A DNA stretch of 64,000 nucleotides from Phytophthora sp. 'mugwort'. Lineage: Eukaryota; Oomycota; Peronosporomycetes; Peronosporales; Peronosporaceae. The notes beneath the pieces are model-generated. The model had not been told where the DNA came from. It saw only the letters and a program-made list of their open reading frames with translations, and searched no databases. The stretch lies in contig JAUCEF010000009.1 in the NCBI GenBank assembly GCA_033558025.1, positions 124,001-188,000 on the forward strand, given 5' to 3'. Made by a program: the position numbers and the translations under genes. Shown here in pieces: positions 32,403 through 43,455 of this stretch (its first letter is position 1; each line of letters opens with the position of its first letter).

Positions 32403-34740
32403 CTAGTATCGACGGCGTTCCGTGTGCTCGCATGACTCTCGACTTGTTGATCGATCTGTACGACGAGATGTCCCCCCACGAATTTCCCAATCGGTGTGTT
32501 CACCTACTTCAGCAACTGCATCGGCATATGACTGGTCTTGTTGGAGATCATCACCGCATTCGATTGCATTGACCGCCAAAATCGCTGGTACGGCTGGGCA
32601 ACGGACAGAAGAAGGGACTGATGTGTCGAGAAGAATTGTATCAGTATCAAAAACTGGTACATCATTTCGAGCTCCAGATAGTGCTTCATCTGTGGTTCTC
32701 TCCCCATAGACCGTGACCATTGCTGTCATTCCCGGAAAACCGGTTAAGGCTTCGTCGTTTAACAATTCACCAGCAGTGTTATCCTCCAGAACTTTTAACC
32801 CGACTCCCGTCTCTTTCGTCTCTCGCGAGTTCGTGGTCTGTGGTGTTGTACGGAGTCGTCGGTTGAGTTGGCGCTTTGAACGCTTGTCTCGTGACACGAA
32901 TGTGGACGCGGGGTGCCTTATACCCGGACAAGGGAGTCAAACAACGCTTGTGGCCTCGATGATATGTGGGCAAATGTTGTACATTCCGTGAAAACGACAT
33001 TGTCACGCTCTAGAAGTCGCGTCAACGATCAATCCGCCTTCTGACATCCCTTCCCATTGCATACGTAATGTGTGGTAGGACTTTATAGGTAATGTGACAT
33101 CATCCGCGCGAGATTCCGAATTTGTCTTCTTCTTCGCGCTCTTGTTGCGTCCACGCACACGGACTGGAGGTCGGTAGATGTGTTTGATTCGCACGACCTG
33201 GATTATGCATGTTTCCGACTCGGATAAGTACCTTTGAGCTTAGTTCCCCGCGAGTCTTAATAGCATTGTAATGCGCTTTCAACCGCATATACACTTGCGT
33301 TATACTGGCAAATTTATTGTTCTCCGCCAAGAATCCGATTCGCACTTGGTCCAGAAGCATAAACATTTATTTCGGAGTAGCACTTAAACCACGATTATTG
33401 ACCAACTTGACCATTCTGTGATATTGCTCGACAGGGATATTCGTTGTAGCGTATCCCGGCGTCGTGTGAAAGGCCTGCCACTTCGAGAATCGTGGGTTGT
33501 CAATCCACTGACGGGTCAGCTTCTTATTTGTTATTCGAAATCGAGAACACGATGTCGAAGCTGACTGCCACTCTCTTTTTATTTTCTCGAGAACTGTGTC
33601 AATCTCGTCCTCACTTCGACAGAAGTGAAGGTCATTGAAGTCAAGGAAAATCAAGTCCCTCTTAGTTTTCGGCAACTTCTTCGGCGTTTTTTTTCACGTG
33701 CTGGCTTACGTGAAACCAGCACATGAGTATTTTTGTGGACAACAATGCATCTGCACACGCTTTATACTGCGCTTTGTAAGCATCGGTCATAACAAATTGG
33801 GGCAAAGCCTTCTGCGAAGGTTTTCATCATTAGCCGCTTTAGGTATGACAGACACCATGCAACAACTTCAGCCCGGTGTTGAGAAGCGCAGCAGTAAGCC
33901 AAAGGAAAGTAATGGGCACACGCGTCCGATATCCCGAGAATGAACGCATTGTAGCGTTATCTAACCATGCTGTGGGTACTGTCTACATGGAGAATTGTAG
34001 CACATCGTGGATCTTGTTGTACTGCGACGTAGGTTTCCAGAAGCGAGTAGCACGTAAGTGCCATCCGAAAAGACAACTCGTCGGACCCACTGCCAAGATC
34101 AGGGACGAGATGTCCGTTCTCGTATCTGGAGTCACAGAACACAAGCAAGTCATCCCCTGATCGATCTAGATTCTGCACAACCTCAAACATTGATTGAGCG
34201 TAGAGGTCTATGACCCGGTTGCATTGAATCGTCTCGATGCTTTTCTCGCTAGCGTTTCACATATCCCTGCACTTTTTTGTTTCTTCTTCGGATTGGGACC
34301 TTGGAGCACATTGTTCTTCACCATGACGGCAATCTCCGTGAACAGTACGTGCGACTCTATTGACATATTGGCCATCAATCTTTCATCGACGTGTGCTTTC
34401 ATCTCACTCGTCATTTCCACTTCCCCAGGCGATGATGAGCCGTCATGAACTCCTGAATGTTCACTTTCCTGATATACATCGATACGCATACTTGCCTGGC
34501 AGATATTTATTTTGTACCGGCACGAGCATACTCCTTCAATATCTGTGCACCGGTTCGACTTGCACCGTGTCAATATGGTTCGCATTTTATGCCGGACCGG
34601 GCGAGATCGAACTCGCCTTGTATTGCATGGTCAATTGAGCAAGGTCATGGATCATTTTTTGCTACCGCATACTTAGGTAAATTTGCACGAATCTGGGCAT
34701 GGACACGATCTGAATAACGATCCAATAGCTGCCACATCGG
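32403..34740 (-). pseudogene. MULE-type transposase relic
   Basis: Minus-strand order: CSCRYKINICQASMRIDVYQ (about 34520), the Cys-containing N-terminal region. Then comes ILHVDSTHSMV (about 33990) with the first catalytic D, followed by FILGISDACAHYFPLAYC (about 33930). Next are EWQSASTSCSRFRITNKKL and PRFSKWQAFHTTPGYATTNI with PVEQYHRMVK (33600-33400), the C-terminal catalytic E block. Then MLLDQVRIGFLAENNKFAS (33360-33290) and SRLKAHYN-like helices. A low-complexity tail frame reaches 32403. Frame breaks separate all blocks. It belongs to a subfamily different from the MULE at 49690-51500. Confidence 0.72.
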
Positions 34741-35160
34741 ACGTGGTTTAGATGGCGCTCCCGCATAAACCTCCTCACCGTCCGACCGACATGCCACGCA
34801 ATTCGGTAAAACTTTGTTAGTGACGTGCTTGTGTTAGTCACAATAGAAATATAGTTACCTGAGGTTCAGATGTCATGGAGATACTGTACGACGAGATACA
34901 GTCATCGCTCACGTCGGAGTACCTCTAATGAATGAGGAAAGACATCACTCCCGAGATGAGAGTCGGCCCCATGGATCTTTCAACAGCTTCGTACGCAGCC
35001 AGCTTCGTATTATGGTGGCAAAAGACTTTATGAAGGTGGATGACCACTCGGGAAGCCATTTTTAGCTTGCAATCGGCTCCCACGCAGTGGTTTCTTTCTT
35101 CGGGCATATTTGAAACGGGATGCAGTTCGCTGTATTGATATATATGTGCTTCAGGGCTAA
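34741..35160. other. upstream non-coding part of the MULE
   Basis: No gene. It lies between the transposase N terminus and the right terminal motif cluster. Confidence 0.5.
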
Positions 35161-35354
35161 AGAACTACCTGTCAGTGTTCAGGACTTCCAAATCAGTGTT
35201 GACGACCATCCTAACCCTCAGTGTTGAAGGCCTCAATTTCAGTGTTGAAGACTAAAACAACAGTGTTCGACACCTAGACTCACAGTAATAATCGATTACA
35301 ATATACCGTGAACTATTTCGTTAATTATCAAAGGAACGCTATCAGATATGAGAC

Positions 35355-36471
35355 TACACCATTTCCCGACCAAATCGGATATTTTTATCAAAGCAAGTGA
35401 ACAATCATTTCTTTGTTTAAAATTGGTCGAGTAGAAAAGTATTTTCCCACAAAGTGAACATTTGGTTAGTCGAGCTCTTAAACAAGTGGATATGGCTGCA
35501 ATCCTCATCTTGCTAGCTACTTTTCCCTAGCTCCAGTCTTCGCCCCTCCCCGCAGCAAGGACGCCTTGAGGCAATGGCGCTCCATGCGCCACACAAGACG
35601 ACGAGTAATTGCCGACTTAGCGACCTCCACAGCCACTTCCATGAGAGCCCGGCGGTGCGCGCAGAACATCTCGTACTCGCCCCTCACCAGGAACTCCTCT
35701 TTGTGCTCAGCCATGCAGCGCATGTTCGCCTTCAGCACGTTCCAGCACCCCTTGATCGGGTTCAGCATGGGGCTGTAGGGGGCGAGCGCAGCACGACCAG
35801 CTTGTTGGCGTTCACGATGCCGTCCACCGCGAGCATCTCCCTTGCTAGTGTCTCCACGGCAGTGTCAGCTGGCACATTATCGTTCACGATGACAATCTTG
35901 TTCGTTGGCGGCAGCTCACAGTACTCCTCCGTCCTTAGCGCAGCCGTGAAGAGGTCGGCAAAGAAGCGGGCATTCTCTTGCTTCTTGACGGAGCCGGGTG
36001 CGTATGCATAAGCACAGTGTCGGAGCCCGAGGACACGCCGCCCAACACGTGTAGGCGTTGAGGATAGCGCGGCGAGCCGTGCTATAGGGCACGTCGTTAC
36101 GTGTGGCGACCTCGCGCGCTCGCGCCTTCCTTGAACGCACGCACGACGCGGGCCTTGGCTGCTGCACGCTCATGCTGGCGCTGCATTTTAGTTGACTGGG
36201 GGGTGGATCATCGTTCGGGGGAGGAGACTGAATGGAAAGTGATATCGCTGTCGCAGCGGCGGCATCCAATGCAATGACTGGCGCTGAAGGTTGCCGTTTT
36301 GGCGCAAACACGACTGGTTGTGTTCGCTTGATTGGGAACACGATGGCGCGAAAGTTCACTTTGTGGGAAATGTATTTTTGTATAAGAAAACCTCGGATAG
36401 ATTTTCGACATGAAATTCGCTCTGTTCACTTGCTTTGATAAAAATTCCGACTTGGTCGGGAAATGGTGTAC
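35355..36471 (-). mobile_element. mariner-like element with about 110-bp terminal inverted repeats
   Basis: Left repeat about 35356-35465 and right about 36348-36470. They share ACACCATTTCCCGACCAA, TTTTTATCAAAGCAAGTG and TTTCCCACAAAGTGAAC in inverse orientation. The interior holds a shortened transposase on the minus strand. Confidence 0.82.
35520..36240 (-). pseudogene. mariner-like transposase, internally deleted
   Basis: An N-terminal helix-turn-helix piece (KARAREVATRNDVPYSTARR, about 36150-36090) is followed, after loss of the middle, by ENARFFADLFTAALRTEEYC (about 35980). VIVNDNVPAD (about 35890) carries a catalytic D. LNPIKGCWNVLKANMRCMAE (35765-35706) is the third catalytic block, with K where E is usual. 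The C-terminal helices end GAREK at 35520. The element could move only if an intact relative supplied transposase. Confidence 0.75.
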
Positions 36472-36854
36472 ATCAAACATATTACGGTCAATGAACCTAG
36501 GTACGAATCATAATTAGGTACCATTCTGTGCGGTTTAGTGCAAATTAGCTAATCGCTCTGGTTGGAGCCAGAAATGTCGCGGCTTAGCCCGTCGCTCCGT
36601 CGGTACAACAAGTTGACCTTTTCAACGTGTTTCAGAAAGCCGGTGTTTTTACTCAATCCAAGGTCAACGACAAGAAAATGGGGAAATTATAAATGCATTA
36701 CATACCATTATTTATTACGCACAACTAACGACTACTACTACCTTACATGCCTGTCTCGCGGAGAGATCGGGCTTCCTATTTAGCTGCACCGCTTGGTCTT
36801 CATCCGGTCTCACTCTCGTTAAATATATAGGATCATCGTCGGGCGCCCGGCTAA
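36472..36854. other. 3' flank of the nuclear-protein gene
   Basis: No gene. A single TAGGTACGAATC motif at about 36497 is related to the tandem array at 25641. The AT-rich part probably includes the 3' end of the gene at 36855. Confidence 0.5.
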
Positions 36855-38651
36855 TTAGTCGTCGCGGCGGATGCTGGAGGCCCATTCGCTGTTTTGCTGC
36901 AGCGACATCCAGAAAACACGCTCGAGGTGGCTCAGCTGGTGCAGCGCCTGGCGCTTGGCTTCCGAATCGCACTTGCCGGCCGCGATGCGGTACCAGTGAT
37001 ACTTGCGCACGTAGCCCACAAACTTCTTGCTGATGCGCATCGGGTGGCACACAAGCACCTCGGACAGAAACTTGCGGAGCGAAACATTCCCATGCAGCGG
37101 TAGGTAGCCTGCCTTGAACGCCTCGATCATCGCCTTGGCGTAGTTTTCTTCCTCCACCGACCACCGACCGCTGCGCACCATGCCGTGCTGCGAGTAGTCT
37201 GACCGCTTCAATACACGCTGGGTCGACTTCTTCGTCGCGGCCGTACTTCTGCTGTTGGGGCTCTGGCGGATGAGGTTCGAGTTGGCAATGGCCTCCGCCA
37301 TGTCGAGCACGTCAGCGGACGACGAGCTGGATTCGTTATTCATGATGGACTTGAGGCTGAGCGGATTGAACGACTCATCGCGCGAGGTCACGGGCTCGCT
37401 TTCCAGGTCAACAGAACCGTGGGGACTTGCACCTAGGCTGCGGAACTTCTTGCTGACTCGCATGGTCTTGCACTGCAGATTGTCGGCGACAAATTTCCGC
37501 AGGGATACATTCGGCGGTAGCAACACCTCCTCTCTCTGCACAGCTTGAATCAGCGCGTTTGCATATTCTTTTTCGTCAACCGACCACCGACCCTGTTTCA
37601 GCTCGACAACGGTGTCAGCTCCAGCAAACTCGACGGCATCTTCGCTGTTAGACTGGATTTTGTTAAGGTTGAACGAGGCCGTTGGGGAAGCCGTCCCGTT
37701 CTCACTGAGGCATATGTCCGTCGGAAACTTGCCTGTCGTGAGAACGGTCTCCCAGACAGAGGCACCCGAATACGTGGGCAGTCCGCTCGACCCCGCCGAG
37801 TTCGATTCAGGACTGCTGGGACTCTGCACTTCCGTGGTCGGCGTGTAGGAGGCAACTTGCTGATGGTGGTAGAGCTGCTGACGTGGGTGCTGCTGGGGGA
37901 TGGACGAAGGGTAGATCATCGCCTGGCGCGGCATGTGGCCCAGCAAGCTGTACGAGGCCTGCACGTCGAGGCCGACATCAGAGCCGATGCGGGCTCGCTT
38001 GGGCATCTCCGAGGTCTCAAGTGGATAGCCACCCATGGCGTGCATGATGGAGGGCAATGTCTGGGGCAGTGGCAGATCACGCTTGAGCGGGCTCGACCGA
38101 CCGTAGAGCGGTGGTGAAGTATCGGCCATCGACGGACGCAATTGCTCGGCGGCTTCGAGGAGAGGGGTCAAGCCGAGCTGTCAAATATCAGAATAGGGAA
38201 CCATTAGGTGTCACTTTAACGGAAGGAATGCAACCACCACCTAATGATGGACAGCACATGGACATGTTTGCCTCGTCCGGCCACAAAAGATGGCTGGATG
38301 GCTAATTAAGCAGCAATCATCAGCAGTAGACCCTACCTTGGCGATCTCGGGCTGCGTGAAGAACGACGACGGTGAGGACGGCGAGCGCGTCGTGGGTCCG
38401 TGCAGTGACAGCATGGTGGCACCATTGGGCGCCTCGGTCTTGACTGGAACTGGCGGCGCAGCGTGATACCTGCTGGTGACGGCGGGCCGCATGTCGTCGT
38501 AGCCGCGGCCTGTTTCTTGCTGTTGACGACCCGCCTCGATCGGGATCCTTAATTTGGGCAACTCCACCGAATTCGCCATCGGGCCAGTGAACGGTCGAAT
38601 AGCCGTCGATGGCGGCGGCAGCAGTGAGGATGAAGTGGAAGATGAGAGCAT
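36855..38651 (-). CDS. nuclear protein with two GRWSV-SLRKF-SKKF modules (two exons)
   Basis: Exon 1 is 38651-38337 and exon 2 is 38177-36855 (TAA), giving a 159-bp intron with GT...AG ends (donor AAG|GTAGGG, acceptor TTTGACAG|CTC). The joined frame has 545 residues. The N-terminal 300 residues are Ser/Pro/Gln-rich with a PKRAR basic patch near 164. Two copies of an about 55-residue module lie at about 301-354 and 442-497. Each has GRWSVxExxYAxAxIxA, then NVSLRKF, then MRxSKKF. The modules resemble small helical, probably DNA-binding domains seen in stramenopile proteins; I know no formal name. A C-terminal helix (ALHQLSHLERVFW) follows. The first ATG of the open exon is 38651; ATG at 38579 is an alternative. 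A transcriptional role is inferred. Confidence 0.82.
38178..38336 (-). other. intron of the nuclear-protein gene
   Basis: Phase-0 intron of 159 bp with canonical GT/AG ends. Removing it joins TQPEIAK to LGLTPLLEAAE without a break, and the intron itself contains no coding similarity. Confidence 0.75.
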
Positions 38652-41486
38652 GGGAATGAGGTTTTGGCGGGCGGTGTTTGTGGCTGGTGCTATGTGGCTG
38701 GTGACCGAGCGAGCCCCGCGACGCTGAATCGAAAATGAAAGCGCCGGGACGCCCAGACGACGTGTGCAGACGGGCCACAGTCTCAACTTCAAGGCAGGCG
38801 ATGCCAAAAGGCGTAGGCTTGCGGTTGGAAGCAGTTCAAATAGCGCCTACATGCGAGCTCGGATGTTGAACTTGGTCCCGCATAACGCTGGAATACTACC
38901 GCCTAATGTGGCAGCATTCTCGATCAAATCTCGCAGGCGTTTGGGAGGTGTAGCGAGCAAGAGACTGATATTCTACGCACAGCCGGGCTATTCTTTTCTT
39001 ACCGTATAGCTCCTTCAGGTCATTGGCCCAAGCAAGATAAAACGAATAAACGGTGTCTGCATGCAATAGGCCCAAGGGCTTTATCACTAGCCGTGCCACT
39101 AAAATCTTTGTTATGTCGTTCGACACAAAAGTCGTTGGTTGAGGGACTACATGTCGGTTCAAAGAACCGCTGGCTTCAACTACCTGCGAAAATGAAAATT
39201 GTGCGATAAATTCTCATGGTCAATGACTTGGTTTCACTAAGAGACTCAACTTCAATCTGAAGTTCGGTTAGTTCAACACAGGGTCCTTTCTCGCAACACG
39301 CGAAACTGAAGAACAAAAACGGGAGAAAACAACAATTTCGACACCCCGGCAGCCAGCGATGCAGGTTGCGGCAACCTGGTTGCCTGGAGGAATCCTACGG
39401 GCGGCGTGCAGTGAACTCCTTCAAGCCTTCCTGTTTGTTCTACCTCGCGAGGTGACGGGTTGGTTGTGCATGTCAGGTTGCAAACTCCGCTGGCGCCGTC
39501 GGATAGCGTTCAATCGGACGGCGCTAACACGGTCCGCTCGGATTTGTTAAACGCACTGTGACAGTCAGCAAACTTCAGAAAAATTAATATTATACGCTTA
39601 GTGTTAGCTTTTTCGGTATTGTAGTAAATGCGTACAGCGGAGAAAGCTGCAAGCGCCACCTCCCACGGCGGGCTGCAATTGCTGGATCCACACCAATAAT
39701 GTATAGTTCAATTTGTACTTTATTTTGGTATTCCATCCAGCACATCGGCAAGTGTGGCATCGGATGGTGTCGGCGTGCTACGACCCAGCCAAACGACTGC
39801 TTGCAGTTTGGTGCGCCCCTCCCGCCGTCTTTCGACATCGTTCGCCAAGTTCAACGATGGGGGGCACCACAACTTCAGCCCACGTGTCGCCCACTGTCGG
39901 CGCCGCCGACGCGTGAGAGCAGCATGTGCTCCGGCAGATGACCCTGATGGCAGCAGCAGCCTGTTTCCGGAGATGGTTCTTGTCTCGATTCGCGATAAAG
40001 GGGCTGTGATCGATGCCCCCACGGCAGATAATGCTCGCCAACGGACCGGAGCCGTTCAACAGCGCTACATTTACGTAACATACAGTACAGTACATATTGG
40101 ACCGTGCCGTTTCTGTGATGACTCCACATGTTTACCCGCAGCTGGCCCGGAACCGATATCATCAGTTGGCGACGACACGCCGCACGTGTCATGGGGGGCT
40201 CGATGCTCGACAATGGACAGAACTATCAATGCCTGCTTTGCAGAATCAGCACTACAGTACATATGTACAAGCAACTTGCTTGCTTAGTAAGTGCCAGCAC
40301 TGATGGCACGGCAGCAGGGCCGAGTACTGTTGCTGCAGCGTTGCACCTCAGCATACGCATATGGTCAGCCGCCATTGAAGTTGCGGCAACTCTCGGAAAG
40401 TCTCTCCCGGTGGTGGGCAGTATCCCGCTGGCATCAACGTCGAGTTTTGCGGTGCGCCGATTCTGAAGTGTGCATGCCTATCTGGTCGTTCGTGTCTCTG
40501 AACGCTATCCTGTGTCGTCTGGCTGCGTCCGGGCCGGAGATACACCGGGCTTACAAAAAAATCCTGTGGTGAGCTCATTCTATAGTATTGGCAGAAGCTT
40601 CCGTACGCCTCCGTTCGCTGTGTCCGATTCCAGTCGCCTCCACCTCTTCAAGAGGCTCTTGTAGTGCTGCATAGCTGCAGCTTCGGCTGGAGGTACGTTC
40701 ACGTTACGATCTCTACACTAAAACTAGCAGCAGTAGTATTGTGCCACGCTCGAGTACTAGGATCATGTTTCGTAGTCGACGTCGGTAGAATACATGTAAG
40801 AGTAAAGCTTCGTGCGACAATGAGGCGTCGTAAATTTGCTCCGGCTCAAAGCAAAATCGTGAGTATGTATTCGAGCCTTCAAATGCACGAGGAAGTAAAT
40901 ACGCTCGACAGCTCAGCGCAGTGACCCATTGCCTGTGGCAAGAGATTCAGGCCGAAGACAAGGATAGTACTGCCTCTTCAACTCGATCATCACACTACTC
41001 TCAGCCTGAGTAGTGTGATGAGTCTCAGGCGCTGTTTGGTAAGAACATGTGCCCGTTGATGCGACTCTGTACCAGAGGAAGCAGGTCACTATGATCGCAT
41101 GGATGATCAACACAGTACGTTGCAACCATGCGTTAATCGGGCACAGCGATTGGTCTGAGCTCGGGATCGCTGCATTTTGCCTCAATCCTCCAGGTTTATC
41201 AGACCAGTACTAGGGCAAATACGAGGTTTTGTCCGGGTTTGCTCCACTTCTCTTAGAATATTCATGCGCGGTTTCGGACACTGATCGGCTTCCGTGGTAC
41301 TGGGTCCTCTGGAGTAAGAAAGAAGGAGTTGCGACCATGCTACTTCAGTAGACTATCCTGTTTCAAGTTTTATTGTAGAAACGATGGGAATTCCATCAAA
41401 AATTATGTAACGTTAGTATCGCGGAACAACTAGAGTAATGGGTTGCGGGTTGTTTAGTGTGTACTGTTCTTCGATCGGGTAGTCAG
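38652..41486. other. intergenic, unrecognised
   Basis: About 2.8 kb between host genes. It should contain the promoter of the gene starting at 38651. The open frames at 38896-39162 (-), 39754-40287 (+) and 39720-40022 (-) overlap each other or lack family resemblance, so I do not call genes. One perfect hairpin is listed separately. Confidence 0.5.
40987..41021. repeat. perfect 14-bp hairpin
   Basis: TCATCACACTACTC (40987-41000), a 7-base loop, then GAGTAGTGTGATGA (41008-41021). It lies between the two host gene groups, about 470 bp past the 3' end of the PX-RING gene. No U-run follows, so it is not a bacterial-type terminator. Confidence 0.9.
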
Positions 41487-42371
41487 TCATCTGTGGGAGC
41501 TACGGCGGCAAAGCGGGCACGTGGGGTTCGTTCTGAACCAGTCGATCACGCAGTCTTCATGGAAGTGGTGTCCGCACGGCAAAGCGACTACTAGCCTTGC
41601 TTCGTCAGTAATTGGATCTTCGTTAAGGCAAATGGAGCACGGCTGCTCATGGGTTTCTTCGCTTACCAAACTTGTACAGTCGTGAAAATCTGTCAGCGCC
41701 AATACGGCAGACTGTCGCTGAGTCTCCGCGTCTTTTTGAGGTTGCGGAATCTCGAGAAACGTCTCAAGCTCGGAGAAAATCGTGCAGAGCTGAGACCAAG
41801 ACGCGGCAAAGCCGCCAGTCTGAAGCTGGCTGTTGATCTTATACACTGCCAGATCTGTGTACACCCCAAGCAGCTTCCGTACAAAGTTTGGGAGCCCCAC
41901 AACTCGCTCCTTGATAACCGCGCGTTTGTCTGGTCGCATGTGCTTCTTCGGGAAAGACGGCGAAATAGCGCGGCGCATTGTGTTCGAGACGACAGCAAAC
42001 GTCTGACGACTGTCGACGGCTGTCTTGCGCGTGAATTCCCTGTGGACGGAGTGCTCCCAGTCTTCAATTCGTTTGAAAAGTAGTCGGCGGAAAGCTTCCA
42101 GTTCCGAATACCGCTTCTTCAGCACCCATTGGTCGTCCGGCACGCGGCGAGCATCTGAAGTTCCATGAATGTGCATATAGTAGACGGTGACCCAAGTATT
42201 GGGGCTGTCTTCGGAAGTCAGGACGTGTCTGGCCGTAGTGCGGATATCCAGCTCGCTGCCGAGAAAAGCCTCTCTTCGACGCGACTGGAACTTGATCAGT
42301 CGACGGAAATGCGGCTCATCCAGAAGCCCGCTTGAGGCTAGCAACTTGTTCTCGAAGACCGACGCTGTCAT
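41487..42371 (-). CDS. PX domain-RING-H2 protein 1, probable E3 ubiquitin ligase
   Basis: A 294-residue uninterrupted frame from ATG (42371) to TGA. A PX-like lipid-binding domain spans about residues 58-195 with the VLKKRYSELEAFRRLL signature (RRYSEF-like) at about 83-98 and FPKKHMRPDK in the second half. A RING-H2 finger closes the protein at residues 245-288: C245, C248, C266, H268, H271, C274, C285 and C288, a full C3H2C3 set. PX domains bind phosphoinositides, and RING-H2 domains recruit E2 enzymes. The likely role is ubiquitination at endosomal or other membranes (inferred). A paralogue lies about 1.1 kb upstream on the same strand. A 16-base C run (coding strand) sits 6 bases before the ATG. 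Confidence 0.9.
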   Translation of the reverse strand: MTASVFENKLLASSGLLDEPHFRRLIKFQSRRREAFLGSELDIRTTARHVLTSEDSPNTWVTVYYMHIHGTSDARRVPDDQWVLKKRYSELEAFRRLLFKRIEDWEHSVHREFTRKTAVDSRQTFAVVSNTMRRAISPSFPKKHMRPDKRAVIKERVVGLPNFVRKLLGVYTDLAVYKINSQLQTGGFAASWSQLCTIFSELETFLEIPQPQKDAETQRQSAVLALTDFHDCTSLVSEETHEQPCSICLNEDPITDEARLVVALPCGHHFHEDCVIDWFRTNPTCPLCRRSSHR

Positions 42372-42377
42372 GGCGCT

Positions 42378-42393
42378 GGGGGGGGGGGGGGGG
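42378..42393. repeat. 16-bp homopolymer G (C on the coding strand)
   Basis: It lies immediately upstream of the ATG of PX-RING protein 1. Length may vary between isolates or by sequencing error. Confidence 0.9.
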
Positions 42394-43455
42394 TCTCTTG
42401 GCTAGGAGACTCTACGCGGATAAGGTTGCTTGCTTGGGTTCTCTGAAGTTTCGTGATCAAAGTAGTGTTGACGGCAAGTCAGCAAATCTCCGGCGTCTAT
42501 CACAATGGTTTGGGCAGAACCGACAATCCTCTTACCAGTGATATCGTGAACACTCCGCATAGTGATACAAGTACAGTTCGGGTGTGCCAGAATAAAGGTA
42601 CATTCGGGAATTCAAGATCTTGTTTTTTGGTTCGGCAGCAATGCCGTCAACCCCATATACCCGGGCAGTTGCATCGAATATGTCGCTATCAGAGAACCCG
42701 TCGCTCACCAAGCTTCTGGGCCCATACATGTACGACATTTCAGCTCGCTCAACAATCTCTGATTTGCAAAATCCTTAAACAGCACGTAGCCTACGACGTC
42801 GATCTATCGCTAGCTGCGTTGCCAGAAGAAGGCTTGTCAGTACTACACATGAGAGTTTGAAGAACTAGACGTGGAAGACGGCACCATGAATGATGATGTC
42901 ACCTCCCACCGATGTCAGTAGACGAGCTGTTGAACCTACCAGAAGAGAACATCCTACAACGTTGAGTCGATGCCTCGCAATGAGCTACATAATTGGACAG
43001 CGTTATTTACAAAGTCAACACTCAATTCAAAAACGTGTAGAAGTTGACGGTGCAAACGACGAGCAAGATGTGGCCATCCGGAAAACCTGTTCACGGAAAA
43101 TAAAGAACGACTTCAGATGATTGCGCAGAGAGGATTTAGGGCACGAGCTGGGCTGAAAACAGCAGAAGTTAACTACCTATGTTTAGTAATACTCCCTATT
43201 TTTCAGAGGACAGAGGGAGGGGTAATAGACAACGACGGAGAAATCCGGCATCACTGAATGTCATCCTCCATACTAAAAACTACAGTAGGTTACATTTTTC
43301 CGCCGATGTCGGTATCACACTCGAGAAGATTGTCTGTACCTGTAAATTGCTGTGCATACATAGTGTTTTGGCTCACTAAAACCAGTACGGCGCTACAGCT
43401 AACTTTCTTGTGTTTCCATTTCAGAGAGTGCAAGGCCTAGATTACTTATATATTC
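42394..43455. other. intergenic between PX-RING paralogues
   Basis: Probable promoter of gene 1 and 3' flank of gene 2. A plus-strand frame starting about 42640 (PYTRAVASNMSLSENPSLTK) looks mildly coding but is unsupported. Confidence 0.45.

Larger units (their letters stand above)
32150..35290 (-). mobile_element. MULE-like element with motif-cluster ends
   Basis: Left end: GAACACTGA/CAACACTGA-type motifs at about 32157, 32179, 32223, 32245 and 32270. Right end: the inverse, TCAGTGTT(G/C), at about 35172, 35193, 35219, 35240 and 35261. Five spaced copies per end in opposite orientation delimit about 3.1 kb containing a MULE transposase relic. Such multi-motif ends act as transposase-binding clusters in some MULE and foldback elements. 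Confidence 0.65.

Noticed and set aside
39720..40287. Overlapping frames of 100-177 residues on both strands
   Set aside because: No family resemblance, no splice support, and frames open on both strands at once in a GC-rich stretch.
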